From an uncultured Desulfofustis sp. (GTDB lineage Bacteria > Desulfobacterota > Desulfobulbia > Desulfobulbales > Desulfocapsaceae), in contig CAJQNS010000101.1 of NCBI GenBank assembly GCA_905479735.1, forward strand, positions 29,041 to 93,040: a stretch of DNA of 64,000 nucleotides. The letters are read 5' to 3'. A program made the translations under genes and the position numbers. Of the stretch, positions 11,187 to 20,400 are shown piece after piece (within the stretch, counting starts at the first letter, position 1; every line of letters starts with the position of its first letter). The notes under the pieces are model-generated. The model was not told the origin of the DNA and searched no databases. It was given only the letters and a program-made list of their open reading frames with translations.

Positions 11187-12301
11187 ATTAAAAAATCTCT
11201 ATGGTTATTGTTGCCGAGAGCACACAGTACTTCGTAACTGATGGTATCACTCCAACTGCCAATCTCGTCGGCATCTATGGTCTCATTTCCCTGGCTGCCC
11301 AGCAGTACAACCTCGTCACCTACCGCAACGTTTTCAATGGTGCTGATATCAGCCATGCACATGTTCATGCAGATCCTACCTCTGATCGGTGCCCGTCGCC
11401 CCTGAATCAGAACTTCAGCTTTATTTGACATGGTCCTGAAATAGCCGTCGCTGTAACCAATGGGCAGCACGGCCAGCCTCGTTTCCCGCTCTGTTACGTA
11501 GCTGTGGCCATAGCTGATACCGGTGCCGGCGCCAACCGTTCTGATCTGGATAATGCGGGTTATGCATTTCATGACCGGCCGCAATCCCTGGTCGAAAACA
11601 TCCTCACGCCCCTCACGGCCGTCAGGATAATAGCCATAGAGGGAGATACCAATCCTTACCATATCGCCATGGGAACCGGGCTGATATAACAGACCGCCCG
11701 AATTACAGATAGATCTGACCAGCGGCTGGTTAGAAGAAGAATGGCTACCTATGTTGTAGAATGTATCCGCCACCAGTTCAGAATTACCAGATTGGCGATC
11801 GTCACTGCAGGGAAAATGGCTCATGACTCCACAGGGCCTTATGGCAAGGGTCCTGCATCTCTCGAAAACCTCACCACCATCCGCAGGTGAAAAACCGAGC
11901 CGGCTCATTCCACAGTCAAATTTGAGGTACACATTGAGATCGGAGTTTCTCTTCCTTTGTGTTTCCGAAATACGCTCAAGATCTTCAACAGTAAAGACGA
12001 CCGGGGTCAGGTTGTGGGTAAATAAATAGTCGACATCAAAGTGATCGAACCCCAAAAAAATGAAAATTTCTCCGCTGCATCCAGCTTCACGAAGCGCCAC
12101 CCCCTCAGACACTTCAGCCACACCAAAGAGAGTGCAACCGCTGGTGCCTAAAATGTTGGCAACCCGAGTCATGGAGTGACCGTAAGCGTCACTTTTGACC
12201 ATCGCCATCAACCTTACCCCGGGCGCTGTTTTGCTAAGCAGGTAGCGGTAATTATGGGCCAGGGCAGCGGGATCTACTATTACCTTATTAAAAGAAGTCA
12301 T
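11183..12301 (-). CDS. alr: Alanine racemase
   Basis: A 372-residue PLP-dependent fold-type III racemase that makes D-alanine for peptidoglycan. The PLP lysine lies in AMVKSDAYGHS (Lys36), the catalytic tyrosine region in GTGISYGHSY, and the C-terminal beta domain has GRICMNMCMADIS. It overlaps argS downstream by 4 bp and follows a small membrane protein gene by 10 bp. D-Ala supply is a general housekeeping need; no dedicated regulator is visible. Confidence 0.94.
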   Translation of the reverse strand: MTSFNKVIVDPAALAHNYRYLLSKTAPGVRLMAMVKSDAYGHSMTRVANILGTSGCTLFGVAEVSEGVALREAGCSGEIFIFLGFDHFDVDYLFTHNLTPVVFTVEDLERISETQRKRNSDLNVYLKFDCGMSRLGFSPADGGEVFERCRTLAIRPCGVMSHFPCSDDRQSGNSELVADTFYNIGSHSSSNQPLVRSICNSGGLLYQPGSHGDMVRIGISLYGYYPDGREGREDVFDQGLRPVMKCITRIIQIRTVGAGTGISYGHSYVTERETRLAVLPIGYSDGYFRTMSNKAEVLIQGRRAPIRGRICMNMCMADISTIENVAVGDEVVLLGSQGNETIDADEIGSWSDTISYEVLCALGNNNHRDFLI

Positions 12302-12311
12302 GGCAGTACCC

Positions 12312-12743
12312 TTATCTGTTCCAATAAACCCATTGCCGCCATCCGTAACGACTCGAATAGAGCAGGGACCAGCCTATCGCTATACAGACCGTGCCGATCA
12401 GTGCGGCCGGTACCGGACTCATCCGGATAATGATACCAAGCAGCATCATGGCCAGCACCAGTAACCAGGTCCTCCAGGAGTAAACTGCACCAATACAGGT
12501 ATTGTCGCCAAAGCGCTTGATCCTCTCCACCCCTTTCGTGGCCGACTTATTCAATATTAGATAAGATTTCAAACTGCCGAGAATAATACCTACGATCGTA
12601 AGAGGCAAGAGTTTGTCCTGGGCGAGATAGCCAATTCCCCGGTAGAGGAGCAAAAGGCCGATGACCGTCCACAGGACCGAGGCACAGAATAGATGCGTCC
12701 GTGGTGAGACTCCCGGTTTAAATCTGCTTAACCAGTGGGACAT
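12312..12743 (-). CDS. Hypothetical integral membrane protein
   Basis: 143 residues with four predicted membrane segments arranged as two hairpins (about residues 18-36, 43-60, 90-106, 110-128) separated by a charged loop (NKSATKGVERIKRFGD). There is no signal peptide and no recognised family. It lies 10 bp upstream of alr on the same strand, so it is probably the first gene of the alr-argS run. The start ATG at 12743 is the only good candidate. Function unknown. Confidence 0.65.
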   Translation of the reverse strand: MSHWLSRFKPGVSPRTHLFCASVLWTVIGLLLLYRGIGYLAQDKLLPLTIVGIILGSLKSYLILNKSATKGVERIKRFGDNTCIGAVYSWRTWLLVLAMMLLGIIIRMSPVPAALIGTVCIAIGWSLLYSSRYGWRQWVYWNR

Positions 12744-12759
12744 TTGCTTGCCCGCAGCT

Positions 12760-12801
12760 TAAAAAAGTTAAGCCCATCACCCAGAGAGGGTGATGGGCTT
12801 A
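12760..12801 (-). terminator. Rho-independent terminator after the ferredoxin gene
   Basis: A perfect 14-bp inverted repeat (12769-12782 with 12788-12801) with a 5-nt loop is followed, on the minus strand, by a T-rich run at 12760-12768. It lies 26 bp beyond the ferredoxin stop and separates that monocistronic gene from the membrane-protein/alr run. Confidence 0.88.
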
Positions 12802-12826
12802 GGAAAAAAATCGTCTTGAGATAAGC

Positions 12827-13012
12827 TTACATCTCAGTAACGGTGATTGCACCTTCAGGACAAACTTCAACGCAGGTTTCACAGCCGAGACACTCGTCAG
12901 CTTCAACCGGATCAGCTTTTCCGTCTACCATTTCAAATACCTGAGCAGGACATGCTGCTACACATTCTTCATCACCAGTACACTTGTCTTTGTCTACAAC
13001 AACTTCAAACAT
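12827..13012 (-). CDS. 2[4Fe-4S] ferredoxin
   Basis: A 61-residue bacterial-type ferredoxin. The first cluster motif is slightly expanded ([12 protein letters not shown]) and the second canonical ([12 protein letters not shown]). The protein is acidic, as expected for a low-potential electron carrier. A strong GGAGG ribosome site (13019-13023) lies 6 nt before the ATG. A promoter-like sequence upstream and a strong terminator downstream suggest an independently, probably highly expressed gene. Its redox partners are not identifiable from the context. Confidence 0.93.
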   Translation of the reverse strand: MFEVVVDKDKCTGDEECVAACPAQVFEMVDGKADPVEADECLGCETCVEVCPEGAITVTEM

Positions 13013-13362
13013 TACACACCTCCATAAAGGAATTAAATAAACTAAACATTACAAATGCTTAGCGTGACTCAAATAGAAACCTTAAAGACCTCTGTTTTGT
13101 GTAAATATCCAATTAATGTACGACCATATTTTTGTCAAGAAAAATCACCATACCACAGCGTGTCATTTTAAAACAATTTTATTTGGCTACCAACAGACCG
13201 GGAAGTAGTTTTAAAAGATACATATTTCCAGGTGCATAGATTAACTTGCTCAAGGGTGCAAGCAGAAGCGGTCTCGGCTGCCTGCTATTGCGCATCCGCT
13301 AAATATTATTACCTTCTAGATCCAAATGACACTTATCAGGCAATTCTTCCCACGGGGGTCAG
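13013..13362. other. Divergent intergenic region between the ferredoxin and zinc-ribbon genes
   Basis: 350 bp without a convincing gene. The half nearest the ferredoxin is AT-rich and holds its ribosome site and a sigma-70-like promoter. A reading frame from 13232 that runs into the next gene in another frame has poor composition and no ribosome site, and I regard it as spurious. GGGGG lies just before the ATG at 13363. Confidence 0.6.
13110..13138 (-). promoter_or_regulatory. Candidate sigma-70 promoter of the ferredoxin gene
   Basis: On the minus strand a consensus TTGACA (13138-13133) is followed after 17 nt by TAATTG (13115-13110), a weak -10 match. It sits about 100 bp upstream of the ferredoxin ATG. 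Confidence 0.4.
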
Positions 13363-13722
13363 ATGGCAAAGAAGAAAGAAAAGAAGAAGAACAAGCTGGA
13401 TCCGGAACTTGAAATGCGCGAACGTGCCATGGTCGAAGGCATTCTGGAAGGCAGTCCGGACGGTGTGGGCGTGGTTGTCATCAGACTCGACTGCGGCTGC
13501 AGGAAGATGGCCGCAGTTACCAAAGATGGCGAACCGGCATCAAAAGTCATCATGTACCGTGATCATGCCGAATCAGTCTGTGACAAGTGCAAAGATGACC
13601 AGGGAGCCTTCATCCGGGTTGTCACGCAGTTTATCCATTGGCAGGATCCGGCGCCTGATCCGGGTCAACAGAAGAAAATATCGCTGAAAGTTCTCGGAAC
13701 AACGGAGACAACCACCCATTAG
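13363..13722 (+). CDS. Hypothetical small zinc-ribbon-like protein
   Basis: 119 residues. A lysine-rich N-terminus (AKKKEKKKNK) is followed by a compact domain holding two cysteine pairs, DCGC (near residue 45) and CDKC (near residue 72), spaced as in a small zinc ribbon. There is no signal peptide or membrane segment. The ATG at 13363 is preceded by a G-rich ribosome site. It overlaps the stop of cbiA by 4 bp, convergently. No family recognised. A separate small protein at 26918 has a similar CxC/CxxC layout, but I see no clear homology. Confidence 0.65.
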   Translation: MAKKKEKKKNKLDPELEMRERAMVEGILEGSPDGVGVVVIRLDCGCRKMAAVTKDGEPASKVIMYRDHAESVCDKCKDDQGAFIRVVTQFIHWQDPAPDPGQQKKISLKVLGTTETTTH

Positions 13723-15122
13723 CTGCCAAGGCGGCGATCGTTTTTATACTGAATAGATTTTCGGGTAAAATGTTGGGCCCACTCGGGAGTGCCTTCGGCG
13801 TGCAGATGCGTGTAGAGGGCAAAAACGTTGCCGGAAACCAAGCCGTCATAACCATGCAGGAATCCTGTCCCCCTCTGCATTTTCAAGGCCAGATCTTGCC
13901 GCTGCCCATGCCACTCCACGATAGTGGAGTACCTGAATTCATGTCCTTTGGCGGTGAATCCCTTGGGGTAAAACGGATTATCGCGCTCCGCTGTGAATAT
14001 TGAGTAGCCGTGGGCCTGTGGTTTTTTGGACATACCGAAAACCACATCAAAAATGCCAACCAGTGGGTAGCGGCGGTCGTCAATGATGATTTCCCGGCCA
14101 AGATATATTAACCCGCCACATTCTGCATAAATTGGCAGCCCGGCAGCGGCGGCAGCTTTTACCGACTGCCGGAAACTGCTGTTTTCTGCCAACCTTGCGG
14201 CACTGGTTTCTGGGAACCCTCCACCTATGTAGAGTCCATCAAGCTCCGGCAGCCTTTCGTCCTCAAGGGCATTGATCGAGACCAGTTCGGCCCCGTGTCG
14301 TTGAAGAGCCTCCAGGTTTTCTGGATAATAAAACTGAAAGGCTGTGTCCTGGATAACCCCTATCTTTATTGGCGTAGCCAGCTGCTCACCTCTCTTCACT
14401 GGTTCATTCGAAGCTGGGGCAGCCTGCACCATACCCATAACCGACTCGACACCATCCATATCGATATGTTCCCTCGCCAGCCCGGCCAGGATCTCGAGAG
14501 CCTCACCGGTACCGTCATATTCCTGATAAGGGACCATTCCCAGATGACGCATGGGAAAGATATCTGTTTTCATCCGTGGCACCGCCCCAAGCACCTTTGT
14601 ATCTGTATAGTGCTGGACCGCCTCGGTAATGATTTTCTCTTGTCTGGGGGTAGCCACCTGGTTGAGGATGACCCCTGCCAGCTTTAGTTTTGGTTCAAAA
14701 GTGATGCAGCCCTGAACCAGGGCGGCCACGGTCCTGGTCATTTTGGTGCAGTTGACCACCAGCAGCACCGGCAGGTCGAGTTGCAGGGCCAGTTCTGCCG
14801 TAGAGTAGCCTCCTCGGGCGGTAACACCATCAAACAGACCCCGGTTGCCTTCGACAATCGCCAGATCCGCTCCGGCTGACCGGTTGCAAAACGATGCCGT
14901 TACAGCTTCCACTGAAAAGAGAAAAGGATCGAGGTTATAACAGGGACGGCCGGCAGCACTCTGCAGCCAGCCGGCATCGATATAGTCAGGTCCTTTTTTG
15001 AACGGTGCCACCTTACGGCCGGCTCTGACCCAGGCTGCGGTCAAGCCCACCGATATGATACTCTTGCCAGACCCTCCGGAAAGGCCGGCAACAACGATCG
15101 CTCTAGCCGTTGACTCACTCAT
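13719..15122 (-). CDS. cbiA: Cobyrinate a,c-diamide synthase (CbiA/CobB)
   Basis: A 467-residue ATP- and glutamine-dependent amidase acting on the a and c carboxylates of cobyrinic acid in cobamide synthesis. The N-terminal dethiobiotin-synthase-like domain has the P-loop GLSGGSGKS, KGPDYID and the EGNRGLFDG motif. The C-terminal class I glutamine amidotransferase domain has the nucleophile in YAECGGL and ends with a catalytic-type histidine region (LYTHLHAEG). Start at 15122 (MSESTARA); a longer start at 15173 would lie within the upstream gene. No other cobalamin genes are in the window. It overlaps the DUF374 gene by 8 bp. Confidence 0.92.
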   Translation of the reverse strand: MSESTARAIVVAGLSGGSGKSIISVGLTAAWVRAGRKVAPFKKGPDYIDAGWLQSAAGRPCYNLDPFLFSVEAVTASFCNRSAGADLAIVEGNRGLFDGVTARGGYSTAELALQLDLPVLLVVNCTKMTRTVAALVQGCITFEPKLKLAGVILNQVATPRQEKIITEAVQHYTDTKVLGAVPRMKTDIFPMRHLGMVPYQEYDGTGEALEILAGLAREHIDMDGVESVMGMVQAAPASNEPVKRGEQLATPIKIGVIQDTAFQFYYPENLEALQRHGAELVSINALEDERLPELDGLYIGGGFPETSAARLAENSSFRQSVKAAAAAGLPIYAECGGLIYLGREIIIDDRRYPLVGIFDVVFGMSKKPQAHGYSIFTAERDNPFYPKGFTAKGHEFRYSTIVEWHGQRQDLALKMQRGTGFLHGYDGLVSGNVFALYTHLHAEGTPEWAQHFTRKSIQYKNDRRLGS

Positions 15123-15792
15123 CGTAATGGTTTTCTTTTCCGTAGTGGGCCCAGGCGCTTCTATACAGATCATTCAATTCATCCTCTAACCTGGCCCGGT
15201 AATGTTCAATTTGATGGCGATCAATTCCCGCTGGAATTGACACCGGTTTCCCATAGAAGAAATCTATGCGTGAAAATGGCTTTGGTAGGCAGGTTCGATC
15301 CCAGGAGTTGAAGGTAAATGATTTTGAAGCTGACCAGGCGACTGGTAAAATTGGCGCACCTGACCTCGAGGCCAACAGAATCGAACCGGCCTGCAGCACG
15401 AGAGCCGGCCCCTGAGAACCATCGGCAACCATGCCGACATTACCGCCTTTGTCCAGATAGGCAAGCAGCTCTTTCAAGGCCAGCAGTCCCCTTCTGTTGC
15501 TTGATCCTCGCACCGTATCAAAGTTGAGGCAGCGTGCCAGCCTGGCAATGTACTCCCCGTCTTCGCTGGCGCTGACCAGCACCGCCGCCCGGTCCTTCCT
15601 GAGGTGATAAAACACATATACTAGAGAGTAATGCCAGAATAATGCCATTACACTGTTGCCTTTAACAACCTGCTGCCGGTTCTCAAGACCGTGTTCTTTT
15701 ATCCTGCAGGTCGCGAACCAGAGCCGCAACAGCACTGATATGAGAAAAGGCAGAACTATAACCGATGCCTTATAGATAAGATTTCTCTTCAC
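15115..15792 (-). CDS. DUF374 lysophospholipid acyltransferase-like protein
   Basis: 225 residues: an N-terminal membrane anchor (residues 8-27) then a DUF374/LPLAT domain. The catalytic-type FWHYSLVY (the HxxxxD box replaced by a shorter His block, as usual in DUF374), [22 protein letters not shown] and VADGSQGP blocks are all visible. Members are thought to acylate lipid A or phospholipid precursors at the inner membrane; the substrate is not assigned here. The start is a GTG at 15792 overlapping the uvrB stop (GTGA). Confidence 0.82.
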   Translation of the reverse strand: MKRNLIYKASVIVLPFLISVLLRLWFATCRIKEHGLENRQQVVKGNSVMALFWHYSLVYVFYHLRKDRAAVLVSASEDGEYIARLARCLNFDTVRGSSNRRGLLALKELLAYLDKGGNVGMVADGSQGPALVLQAGSILLASRSGAPILPVAWSASKSFTFNSWDRTCLPKPFSRIDFFYGKPVSIPAGIDRHQIEHYRARLEDELNDLYRSAWAHYGKENHYDE

Positions 15793-17816
15793 CCGATTTC
15801 AATTTCCAGCTTTCTCAACGCCTTGATCTTGTCTCTTAAAACGGCGGCTTCCTCGAAGGCTAACTCAGACGCGGCTCTGTTCATATCTGTCTCCAGTTTT
15901 CCTATCTCTTTTTCCAACTCGGAGATTGACCCGTAAAATACTTGCTCTTCGGTACTGGATAGAGATGCTTTGTCCGGATCGTCAAATTCATATCCGGCCT
16001 CTTTAAGATACTGATGGATTGTATCTTTTACCGGAGAAATTATCGTTGTCGGCGTAATATCATGCTCTTGATTGTAGTGATGCTGAATCGACCGTCTTCG
16101 GTTAGTCTCGTCAATAGTGCGCTGCATGGACCGGGTGATGTCATCAGCGTACATTATCACCATCCCTGCCACATTGCGAGCCGCCCTGCCGCAGGTTTGT
16201 ATCAGGGACCTCTCAGATCTTAAAAATCCTTCTTTGTCGGCGTCCAGCACGGCAACCAGGGAGACTTCGGGAATATCTAGTCCCTCTCTGAGCAGGTTGA
16301 TACCGATCAGCACGTTATATTCCCCGTTTCTTAAATCCCGCACCAGTTCCACCCGCTCAAGTGTTTTTATATCGGAGTGCAGATAGCGAACCTTGACGCC
16401 AAGCTTTTCGTAATAATCGGTTAGATCCTCGGCCATCCTCTTGGTCAGTGTGGTCACGAGAACTGCTTCATGGCGCTCTGTTCTCAGTCTTATTTCATGA
16501 AGCAGATCATCCACCTGACTGGCCGCCGGTCTCACTTCAATTATGGGATCCACCAGACCGGTGGGACGAATTACCTGCTCAACGATTTCACCCCCGGCCT
16601 GTTCGATTTCGTAGGGTCCTGGGGTGGCCGACACATAGACGATCTGATTGATCCTTTTCTCGAACTCCTCGAATCGAAGCGGACGATTGTCCAGAGCCGA
16701 CGGTAGCCGGAAGCCAAATTCGACAAGGGTCTGCTTACGTGAGCGGTCGCCGTTGTACATGCCGTTGAGTTGGGGGACACCGATATGGCTCTCATCGATG
16801 AACAGCAGATAATCCTGGGGAAAATAATCCAGCAGGTTGGGCGGCGGCATCCCCTGAGGTTTACCGGTCAGGTGTCTGGAATAGTTCTCTATGCCGTTGC
16901 AGTATCCGAGTTCCTGCATCATTTCCAGATCAAACATGGTCCGCTGCTCCAGCCGCTGCCTCTCTACCAGTCTGTTTTCCTGTTCCAGCAGGTCAAGACG
17001 CGCGCTCAACTCTTCCTTGATGGTACGCAGGGCAATTTGCATCCGTTCTTTGGAAGTAACAAAATGCGATCCGGGAAAAACTGTGTATTCTTCAAGCTCT
17101 GCAATCACCACTCCTCTGAGTGAATCAATCAGGGTTATTGATTCGATGGTATCACCGAAGTATTCAACCCTGACTGCCCGCTCCTCCTCGTGGGCGGGAA
17201 AGATATCTATCACATCGCCTCTGACCCGGAAAGTTGAGCGATGAAAGGAGAAGTCGTTGCGCTCATACTGCATGAATACCAGACGGCGCTGAACCTCTTC
17301 AGGCGCTACCTCTTCGCCGCATTTGAGAAACAGATGCATGTTGCTGTATTCCTCTGGGGAGCCGAGACCATAGATGCAGGAGACGGAGGCCACGATCAAC
17401 ACATCCCGCCGAGTGAGCAACGACCTGGTAGCGGAGTGACGCATCTTATCTATGGCGTCATTGATCGAGGAATCCTTCTCTATGTAGGTATCAGATTGAG
17501 GAATATAAGCTTCCGGCTGGTAATAATCATAGTAGGATACGAAATATTCAACTGCATTGCTGGGAAACAGTTCCTTGAATTCGGAAAAAAGCTGGGCGGC
17601 TAGAATCTTGTTGGGGGCGATGACCAGCGTTGGCCGCTGAACCCGGTCGACGATGCCTGCCATGGTAAAGGTCTTGCCTGAACCGGTAACCCCGAGAAGA
17701 ATCTGATCCCGGTGCCCCTGATCCAAACCTTCAACAAGTCTGTCAATGGCTTCCGGCTGGTCGCCGGCCGGGCTGAACGGACTCTCAAGCTGAAAAGGAG
17801 TGTGAACTATCTGCAT
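15789..17816 (-). CDS. uvrB: Excinuclease ABC subunit B
   Basis: A 675-residue helicase-like component of nucleotide excision repair, which verifies damage after UvrA loading and recruits UvrC. Walker A is [12 protein letters not shown], the beta-hairpin is [12 protein letters not shown], the DEAD-like box is IDESH, motif VI is QTCGRAARN, and a C-terminal UVR coiled-coil motif binds UvrC. Length matches the family. Start ATG at 17816 overlaps the end of the RNase H gene by 10 bp, so the RNase H, uvrB, DUF374 and cbiA genes form one overlapping transcript. Confidence 0.97.
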   Translation of the reverse strand: MQIVHTPFQLESPFSPAGDQPEAIDRLVEGLDQGHRDQILLGVTGSGKTFTMAGIVDRVQRPTLVIAPNKILAAQLFSEFKELFPSNAVEYFVSYYDYYQPEAYIPQSDTYIEKDSSINDAIDKMRHSATRSLLTRRDVLIVASVSCIYGLGSPEEYSNMHLFLKCGEEVAPEEVQRRLVFMQYERNDFSFHRSTFRVRGDVIDIFPAHEEERAVRVEYFGDTIESITLIDSLRGVVIAELEEYTVFPGSHFVTSKERMQIALRTIKEELSARLDLLEQENRLVERQRLEQRTMFDLEMMQELGYCNGIENYSRHLTGKPQGMPPPNLLDYFPQDYLLFIDESHIGVPQLNGMYNGDRSRKQTLVEFGFRLPSALDNRPLRFEEFEKRINQIVYVSATPGPYEIEQAGGEIVEQVIRPTGLVDPIIEVRPAASQVDDLLHEIRLRTERHEAVLVTTLTKRMAEDLTDYYEKLGVKVRYLHSDIKTLERVELVRDLRNGEYNVLIGINLLREGLDIPEVSLVAVLDADKEGFLRSERSLIQTCGRAARNVAGMVIMYADDITRSMQRTIDETNRRRSIQHHYNQEHDITPTTIISPVKDTIHQYLKEAGYEFDDPDKASLSSTEEQVFYGSISELEKEIGKLETDMNRAASELAFEEAAVLRDKIKALRKLEIEIG

Positions 17817-18736
17817 GAGAATTCCTGCTCGAATTCACGAGCCAGCTCTTTCGACTCCTGGAGGAAGCAGTGAGGGTTTTCTTTATTCTCAAGGTAAAAA
17901 GAAACCTGGTAGCGGCTCAGCAGTTTATCTACTTCCTGCCAGAGCTGTTTATTTGAAACCTCGCCACCTTCTCTGGTCCGCCAGTTTCGATTCTTCCAGT
18001 TCTTCAGCCACTGGGTTGCTCCATCGTAGAGATAACCGGAATGGGTATGAACATCGACCGGCAACTCTTTCTTCAAACTATTCAGACCGTTTATCAAGGC
18101 GACAAGATATAGCTGGTTAGCTGACATCCCGGTGGCACCGGCACCGAGTATCCGCACATGCTGGCGCCAGTTCAGAATAACGGACCAGCCACCGACCCCG
18201 GTCGCGTGTTTACAGGTTACCCCGGTGAACAGATGAATGTTGTCGGGATGCAGCTGCACCGGTGTGGTCGTTGCACCCTCCGGATTGCTTACTTTTCTGG
18301 CCTCCACTGCCAGTTCATCAGCCCTGATGTTGAACGGGTCGGTTGAATGCCCCTTGACCCAGTGCCAGCTCACTTGGTGGTGCTCGACCTGGACCAGCAG
18401 CTGGCGCCAGAGGTCGCTATTCTTCACCTCCTTACGGTCGGCAGTTCGCCAGTTATTAAGCTGCCACTTATTGATCCAATCGGTGATGCCGTTTTTGAGG
18501 TAGATGGAGTCTGTATAGAGTTTGATCCTGCATGGATCCTTGACTGAGTTCAGCGCCTCGACTGCCCCGGTCAGTTCCATACGGTTGTTGGTAGAATGTT
18601 CCGCGAAACCTGACAGCTCAGAGACGATGGTACCGTTTCTTATGATAACCGCCCCCCAGCCCCCAGGCCCGGGATTAGGGCTGCAGGCGCCGTCGGTGTA
18701 GATCACTAGTACAGAATTTGGCTGATTGTCAGACAT
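17807..18736 (-). CDS. rnhA: RNase HI with a second, catalytically dead RNase H domain
   Basis: 309 residues, about twice the usual RNase HI length. Residues 8-146 form a complete type 1 RNase H with Asp15, Glu54, Asp76, His130 and Asp140, all expected for cleaving RNA in RNA-DNA hybrids. Residues 165-306 repeat the fold ([11 protein letters not shown]; the [11 protein letters not shown] helix mirrors [11 protein letters not shown] of domain 1), but the acidic residues are replaced: Gly172, Tyr210, His232 and no final Asp. The second domain is probably a substrate-binding or structural copy. Start at ATG 18736; a GTG directly before it is an alternative. Overlaps uvrB by 10 bp. Confidence 0.85.
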   Translation of the reverse strand: MSDNQPNSVLVIYTDGACSPNPGPGGWGAVIIRNGTIVSELSGFAEHSTNNRMELTGAVEALNSVKDPCRIKLYTDSIYLKNGITDWINKWQLNNWRTADRKEVKNSDLWRQLLVQVEHHQVSWHWVKGHSTDPFNIRADELAVEARKVSNPEGATTTPVQLHPDNIHLFTGVTCKHATGVGGWSVILNWRQHVRILGAGATGMSANQLYLVALINGLNSLKKELPVDVHTHSGYLYDGATQWLKNWKNRNWRTREGGEVSNKQLWQEVDKLLSRYQVSFYLENKENPHCFLQESKELAREFEQEFSCR

Positions 18737-18870
18737 CACTTTGAATGGAACGGTTATAGTCTGGAAACAATGGCGTTGGTGCCGTCGACAGCAGTTAGAG
18801 AAAAAATTGTATTTATACCAGCTCAGGATACAATTTTCACCTAATCTCGGACTAGATCAGAGAAACTCTT

Positions 18871-19656
18871 TTATCTCTCTATTTCGGTTGATGGAATAGG
18901 ATCACTCACACTACTCAGCCAGACAGGCCCGTACCAGGCGCGCGTTTCGGATCGGGTATTGTCGCTGTCGGTCATCAGGGCCACTCCGGTAATCCTGCCG
19001 GGTTTCGCAGAAAAAGACCGTATATAGTCATCGACAATGTTTCTTGACAGCTCCAGCCAGGTTCCACTGTGGGTGTCGCCGCTGGCAGCAACCACAGTCA
19101 TGATGTGATTGTGTATGGGGTTGACCGCAATGGAGTCGATCGACTCCTCTGAGGCCCAGACATAGCAAAGGATATTACCCCGTGAACCTTTCAGAACAGC
19201 ATCATTGGTTGCAAAGGAAATCATCACCCTGACCGGAAAATCATCTCCGCTTTTACTTACCAGGGAACTGCCTGGCAAAGTGTTTTCTATCTTCCAGCTC
19301 CAGTTCAAGACCTGGTATTTCTCAGGGTCCACCGAAATCGATCGGACAATTCCCCCTGCTCCCGAGGACGATTCAGCTAATATCACTGGACCGTAGACAG
19401 TGTCGTCCACGATTTCGTAGCTGGTTGCGGCAGCAATGGAGGGAAATGTCAGCGGCTGCCAGTGCTCAGGCAACTTGTTATTTTCAACCGCGGCCAATCC
19501 GCTGATATCTATTTTTTCAACCGCCAGGGCAACGATCGGTGACAGCAAGGCAGAGATTAAAACCAGCCCACAGCAGAAAATTTGGATCAGGGATGTTCCC
19601 CTTCCAGTTCGCAGACTGCCTGGGTCAATTGGTCGAGCCATTGAGGGACCAGTCAT
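18871..19656 (-). CDS. DUF3047 exported protein
   Basis: 261 residues with an N-terminal hydrophobic export signal (about residues 22-44, after a long polar lead). The DUF3047 hallmarks are present: LNWSWKIENTLPG, a VRVMISFATND block, ILCYVWAS, and a C-terminal GVALMTDSDNT/AWYGPVWL ending. The fold is probably a beta-sandwich; its function is unknown in the literature I recall. The start overlaps the DUF547 gene by 32 bp; an ATG at 19641 would shorten the lead by five residues. It is the last gene of the five-gene ferredoxin/VTT/reductase cluster. Confidence 0.72.
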   Translation of the reverse strand: MTGPSMARPIDPGSLRTGRGTSLIQIFCCGLVLISALLSPIVALAVEKIDISGLAAVENNKLPEHWQPLTFPSIAAATSYEIVDDTVYGPVILAESSSGAGGIVRSISVDPEKYQVLNWSWKIENTLPGSSLVSKSGDDFPVRVMISFATNDAVLKGSRGNILCYVWASEESIDSIAVNPIHNHIMTVVAASGDTHSGTWLELSRNIVDDYIRSFSAKPGRITGVALMTDSDNTRSETRAWYGPVWLSSVSDPIPSTEIER

Positions 19657-20398
19657 AATCCAGATATTTGATACGGATTTGCTCCGCTTTGTTTCTTAGG
19701 GATTGCTGATATGCCGGGCTGGTATGGGCCAGGAAAAAAGAGAGGGGACCATCGTTGAAGTCTTCCTTGTACCATTTGAAAATAGCGCTGACGTGGAGGG
19801 CTTCGCCATCCAGATAGTTGTGAGCGGGATTCTCGAGAAACTCTCTGGTACTCTTTTCAAGCTGAGCATCAATTGTTGCCCCTTCGTAGGCTTCTGATAT
19901 CAGGATAGGGCAACTCTTTGAGGCGCAATTGACGGCAAAATGGATACGGGGTTCGCTGAAGCGCACCCTGATGATATCGTGCTCTATATTGTCAAGACTG
20001 TAGGTTTTCCCATCGAGGACGGCAAAGGATATCTTCCAGGGATTGGAAAACAGCCCACCGATCCGGCGGATCGAGGAAGGTGGTTTTCCGTCTTTGAAAT
20101 TATCGAGAATCAATTTTACGGTGTAGCTGTTGTAGCCATTTATATAGTACGCGAGTTGATCTGCCTCAGACAGCTGTTCCGGATCGGTGATGGCCAGTAA
20201 ATCGAGGTAGCGCTGGAGTTGTTCTTCATTATCTTTGAAAGCCCTGTAATCCACAACCCCGTCTTTGACATGATTGCTGAGCAGTTCCGTCCAGCTACTA
20301 TGCAGAGATGCAGCGCTGGCCGAGGTGCTGGTGATGACCAGCACGGCCCACACCAGGTTAGCAATATGAACCAATTTTCTTGCCCACTCAGTGACCAC
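19625..20398 (-). CDS. DUF547 exported protein
   Basis: 257 residues. A signal peptide (cleavage likely after SASA near residue 29) precedes a DUF547 domain, with the conserved AYYINGYNSYTVKLIL, an LDNIEHDIIR block, FAVNCASKSCPIL, and a C-terminal IFKWYKEDF. The two cysteines of NCASKSC and the surrounding His/Asn are the conserved core. The papain-like fold has been suggested for this family, but no reaction is assigned. It lies 2 bp from the upstream reductase gene, so co-expression is near certain. Confidence 0.78.
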   Translation of the reverse strand: MVTEWARKLVHIANLVWAVLVITSTSASAASLHSSWTELLSNHVKDGVVDYRAFKDNEEQLQRYLDLLAITDPEQLSEADQLAYYINGYNSYTVKLILDNFKDGKPPSSIRRIGGLFSNPWKISFAVLDGKTYSLDNIEHDIIRVRFSEPRIHFAVNCASKSCPILISEAYEGATIDAQLEKSTREFLENPAHNYLDGEALHVSAIFKWYKEDFNDGPLSFFLAHTSPAYQQSLRNKAEQIRIKYLDYDWSLNGSTN

Positions 20399-20400
20399 GA

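Noticed and set aside
13232..13687. A 151-residue frame upstream of and overlapping the zinc-ribbon gene
   Set aside because: Poor amino-acid composition, no ribosome site, and it runs through a better-supported gene in another frame.
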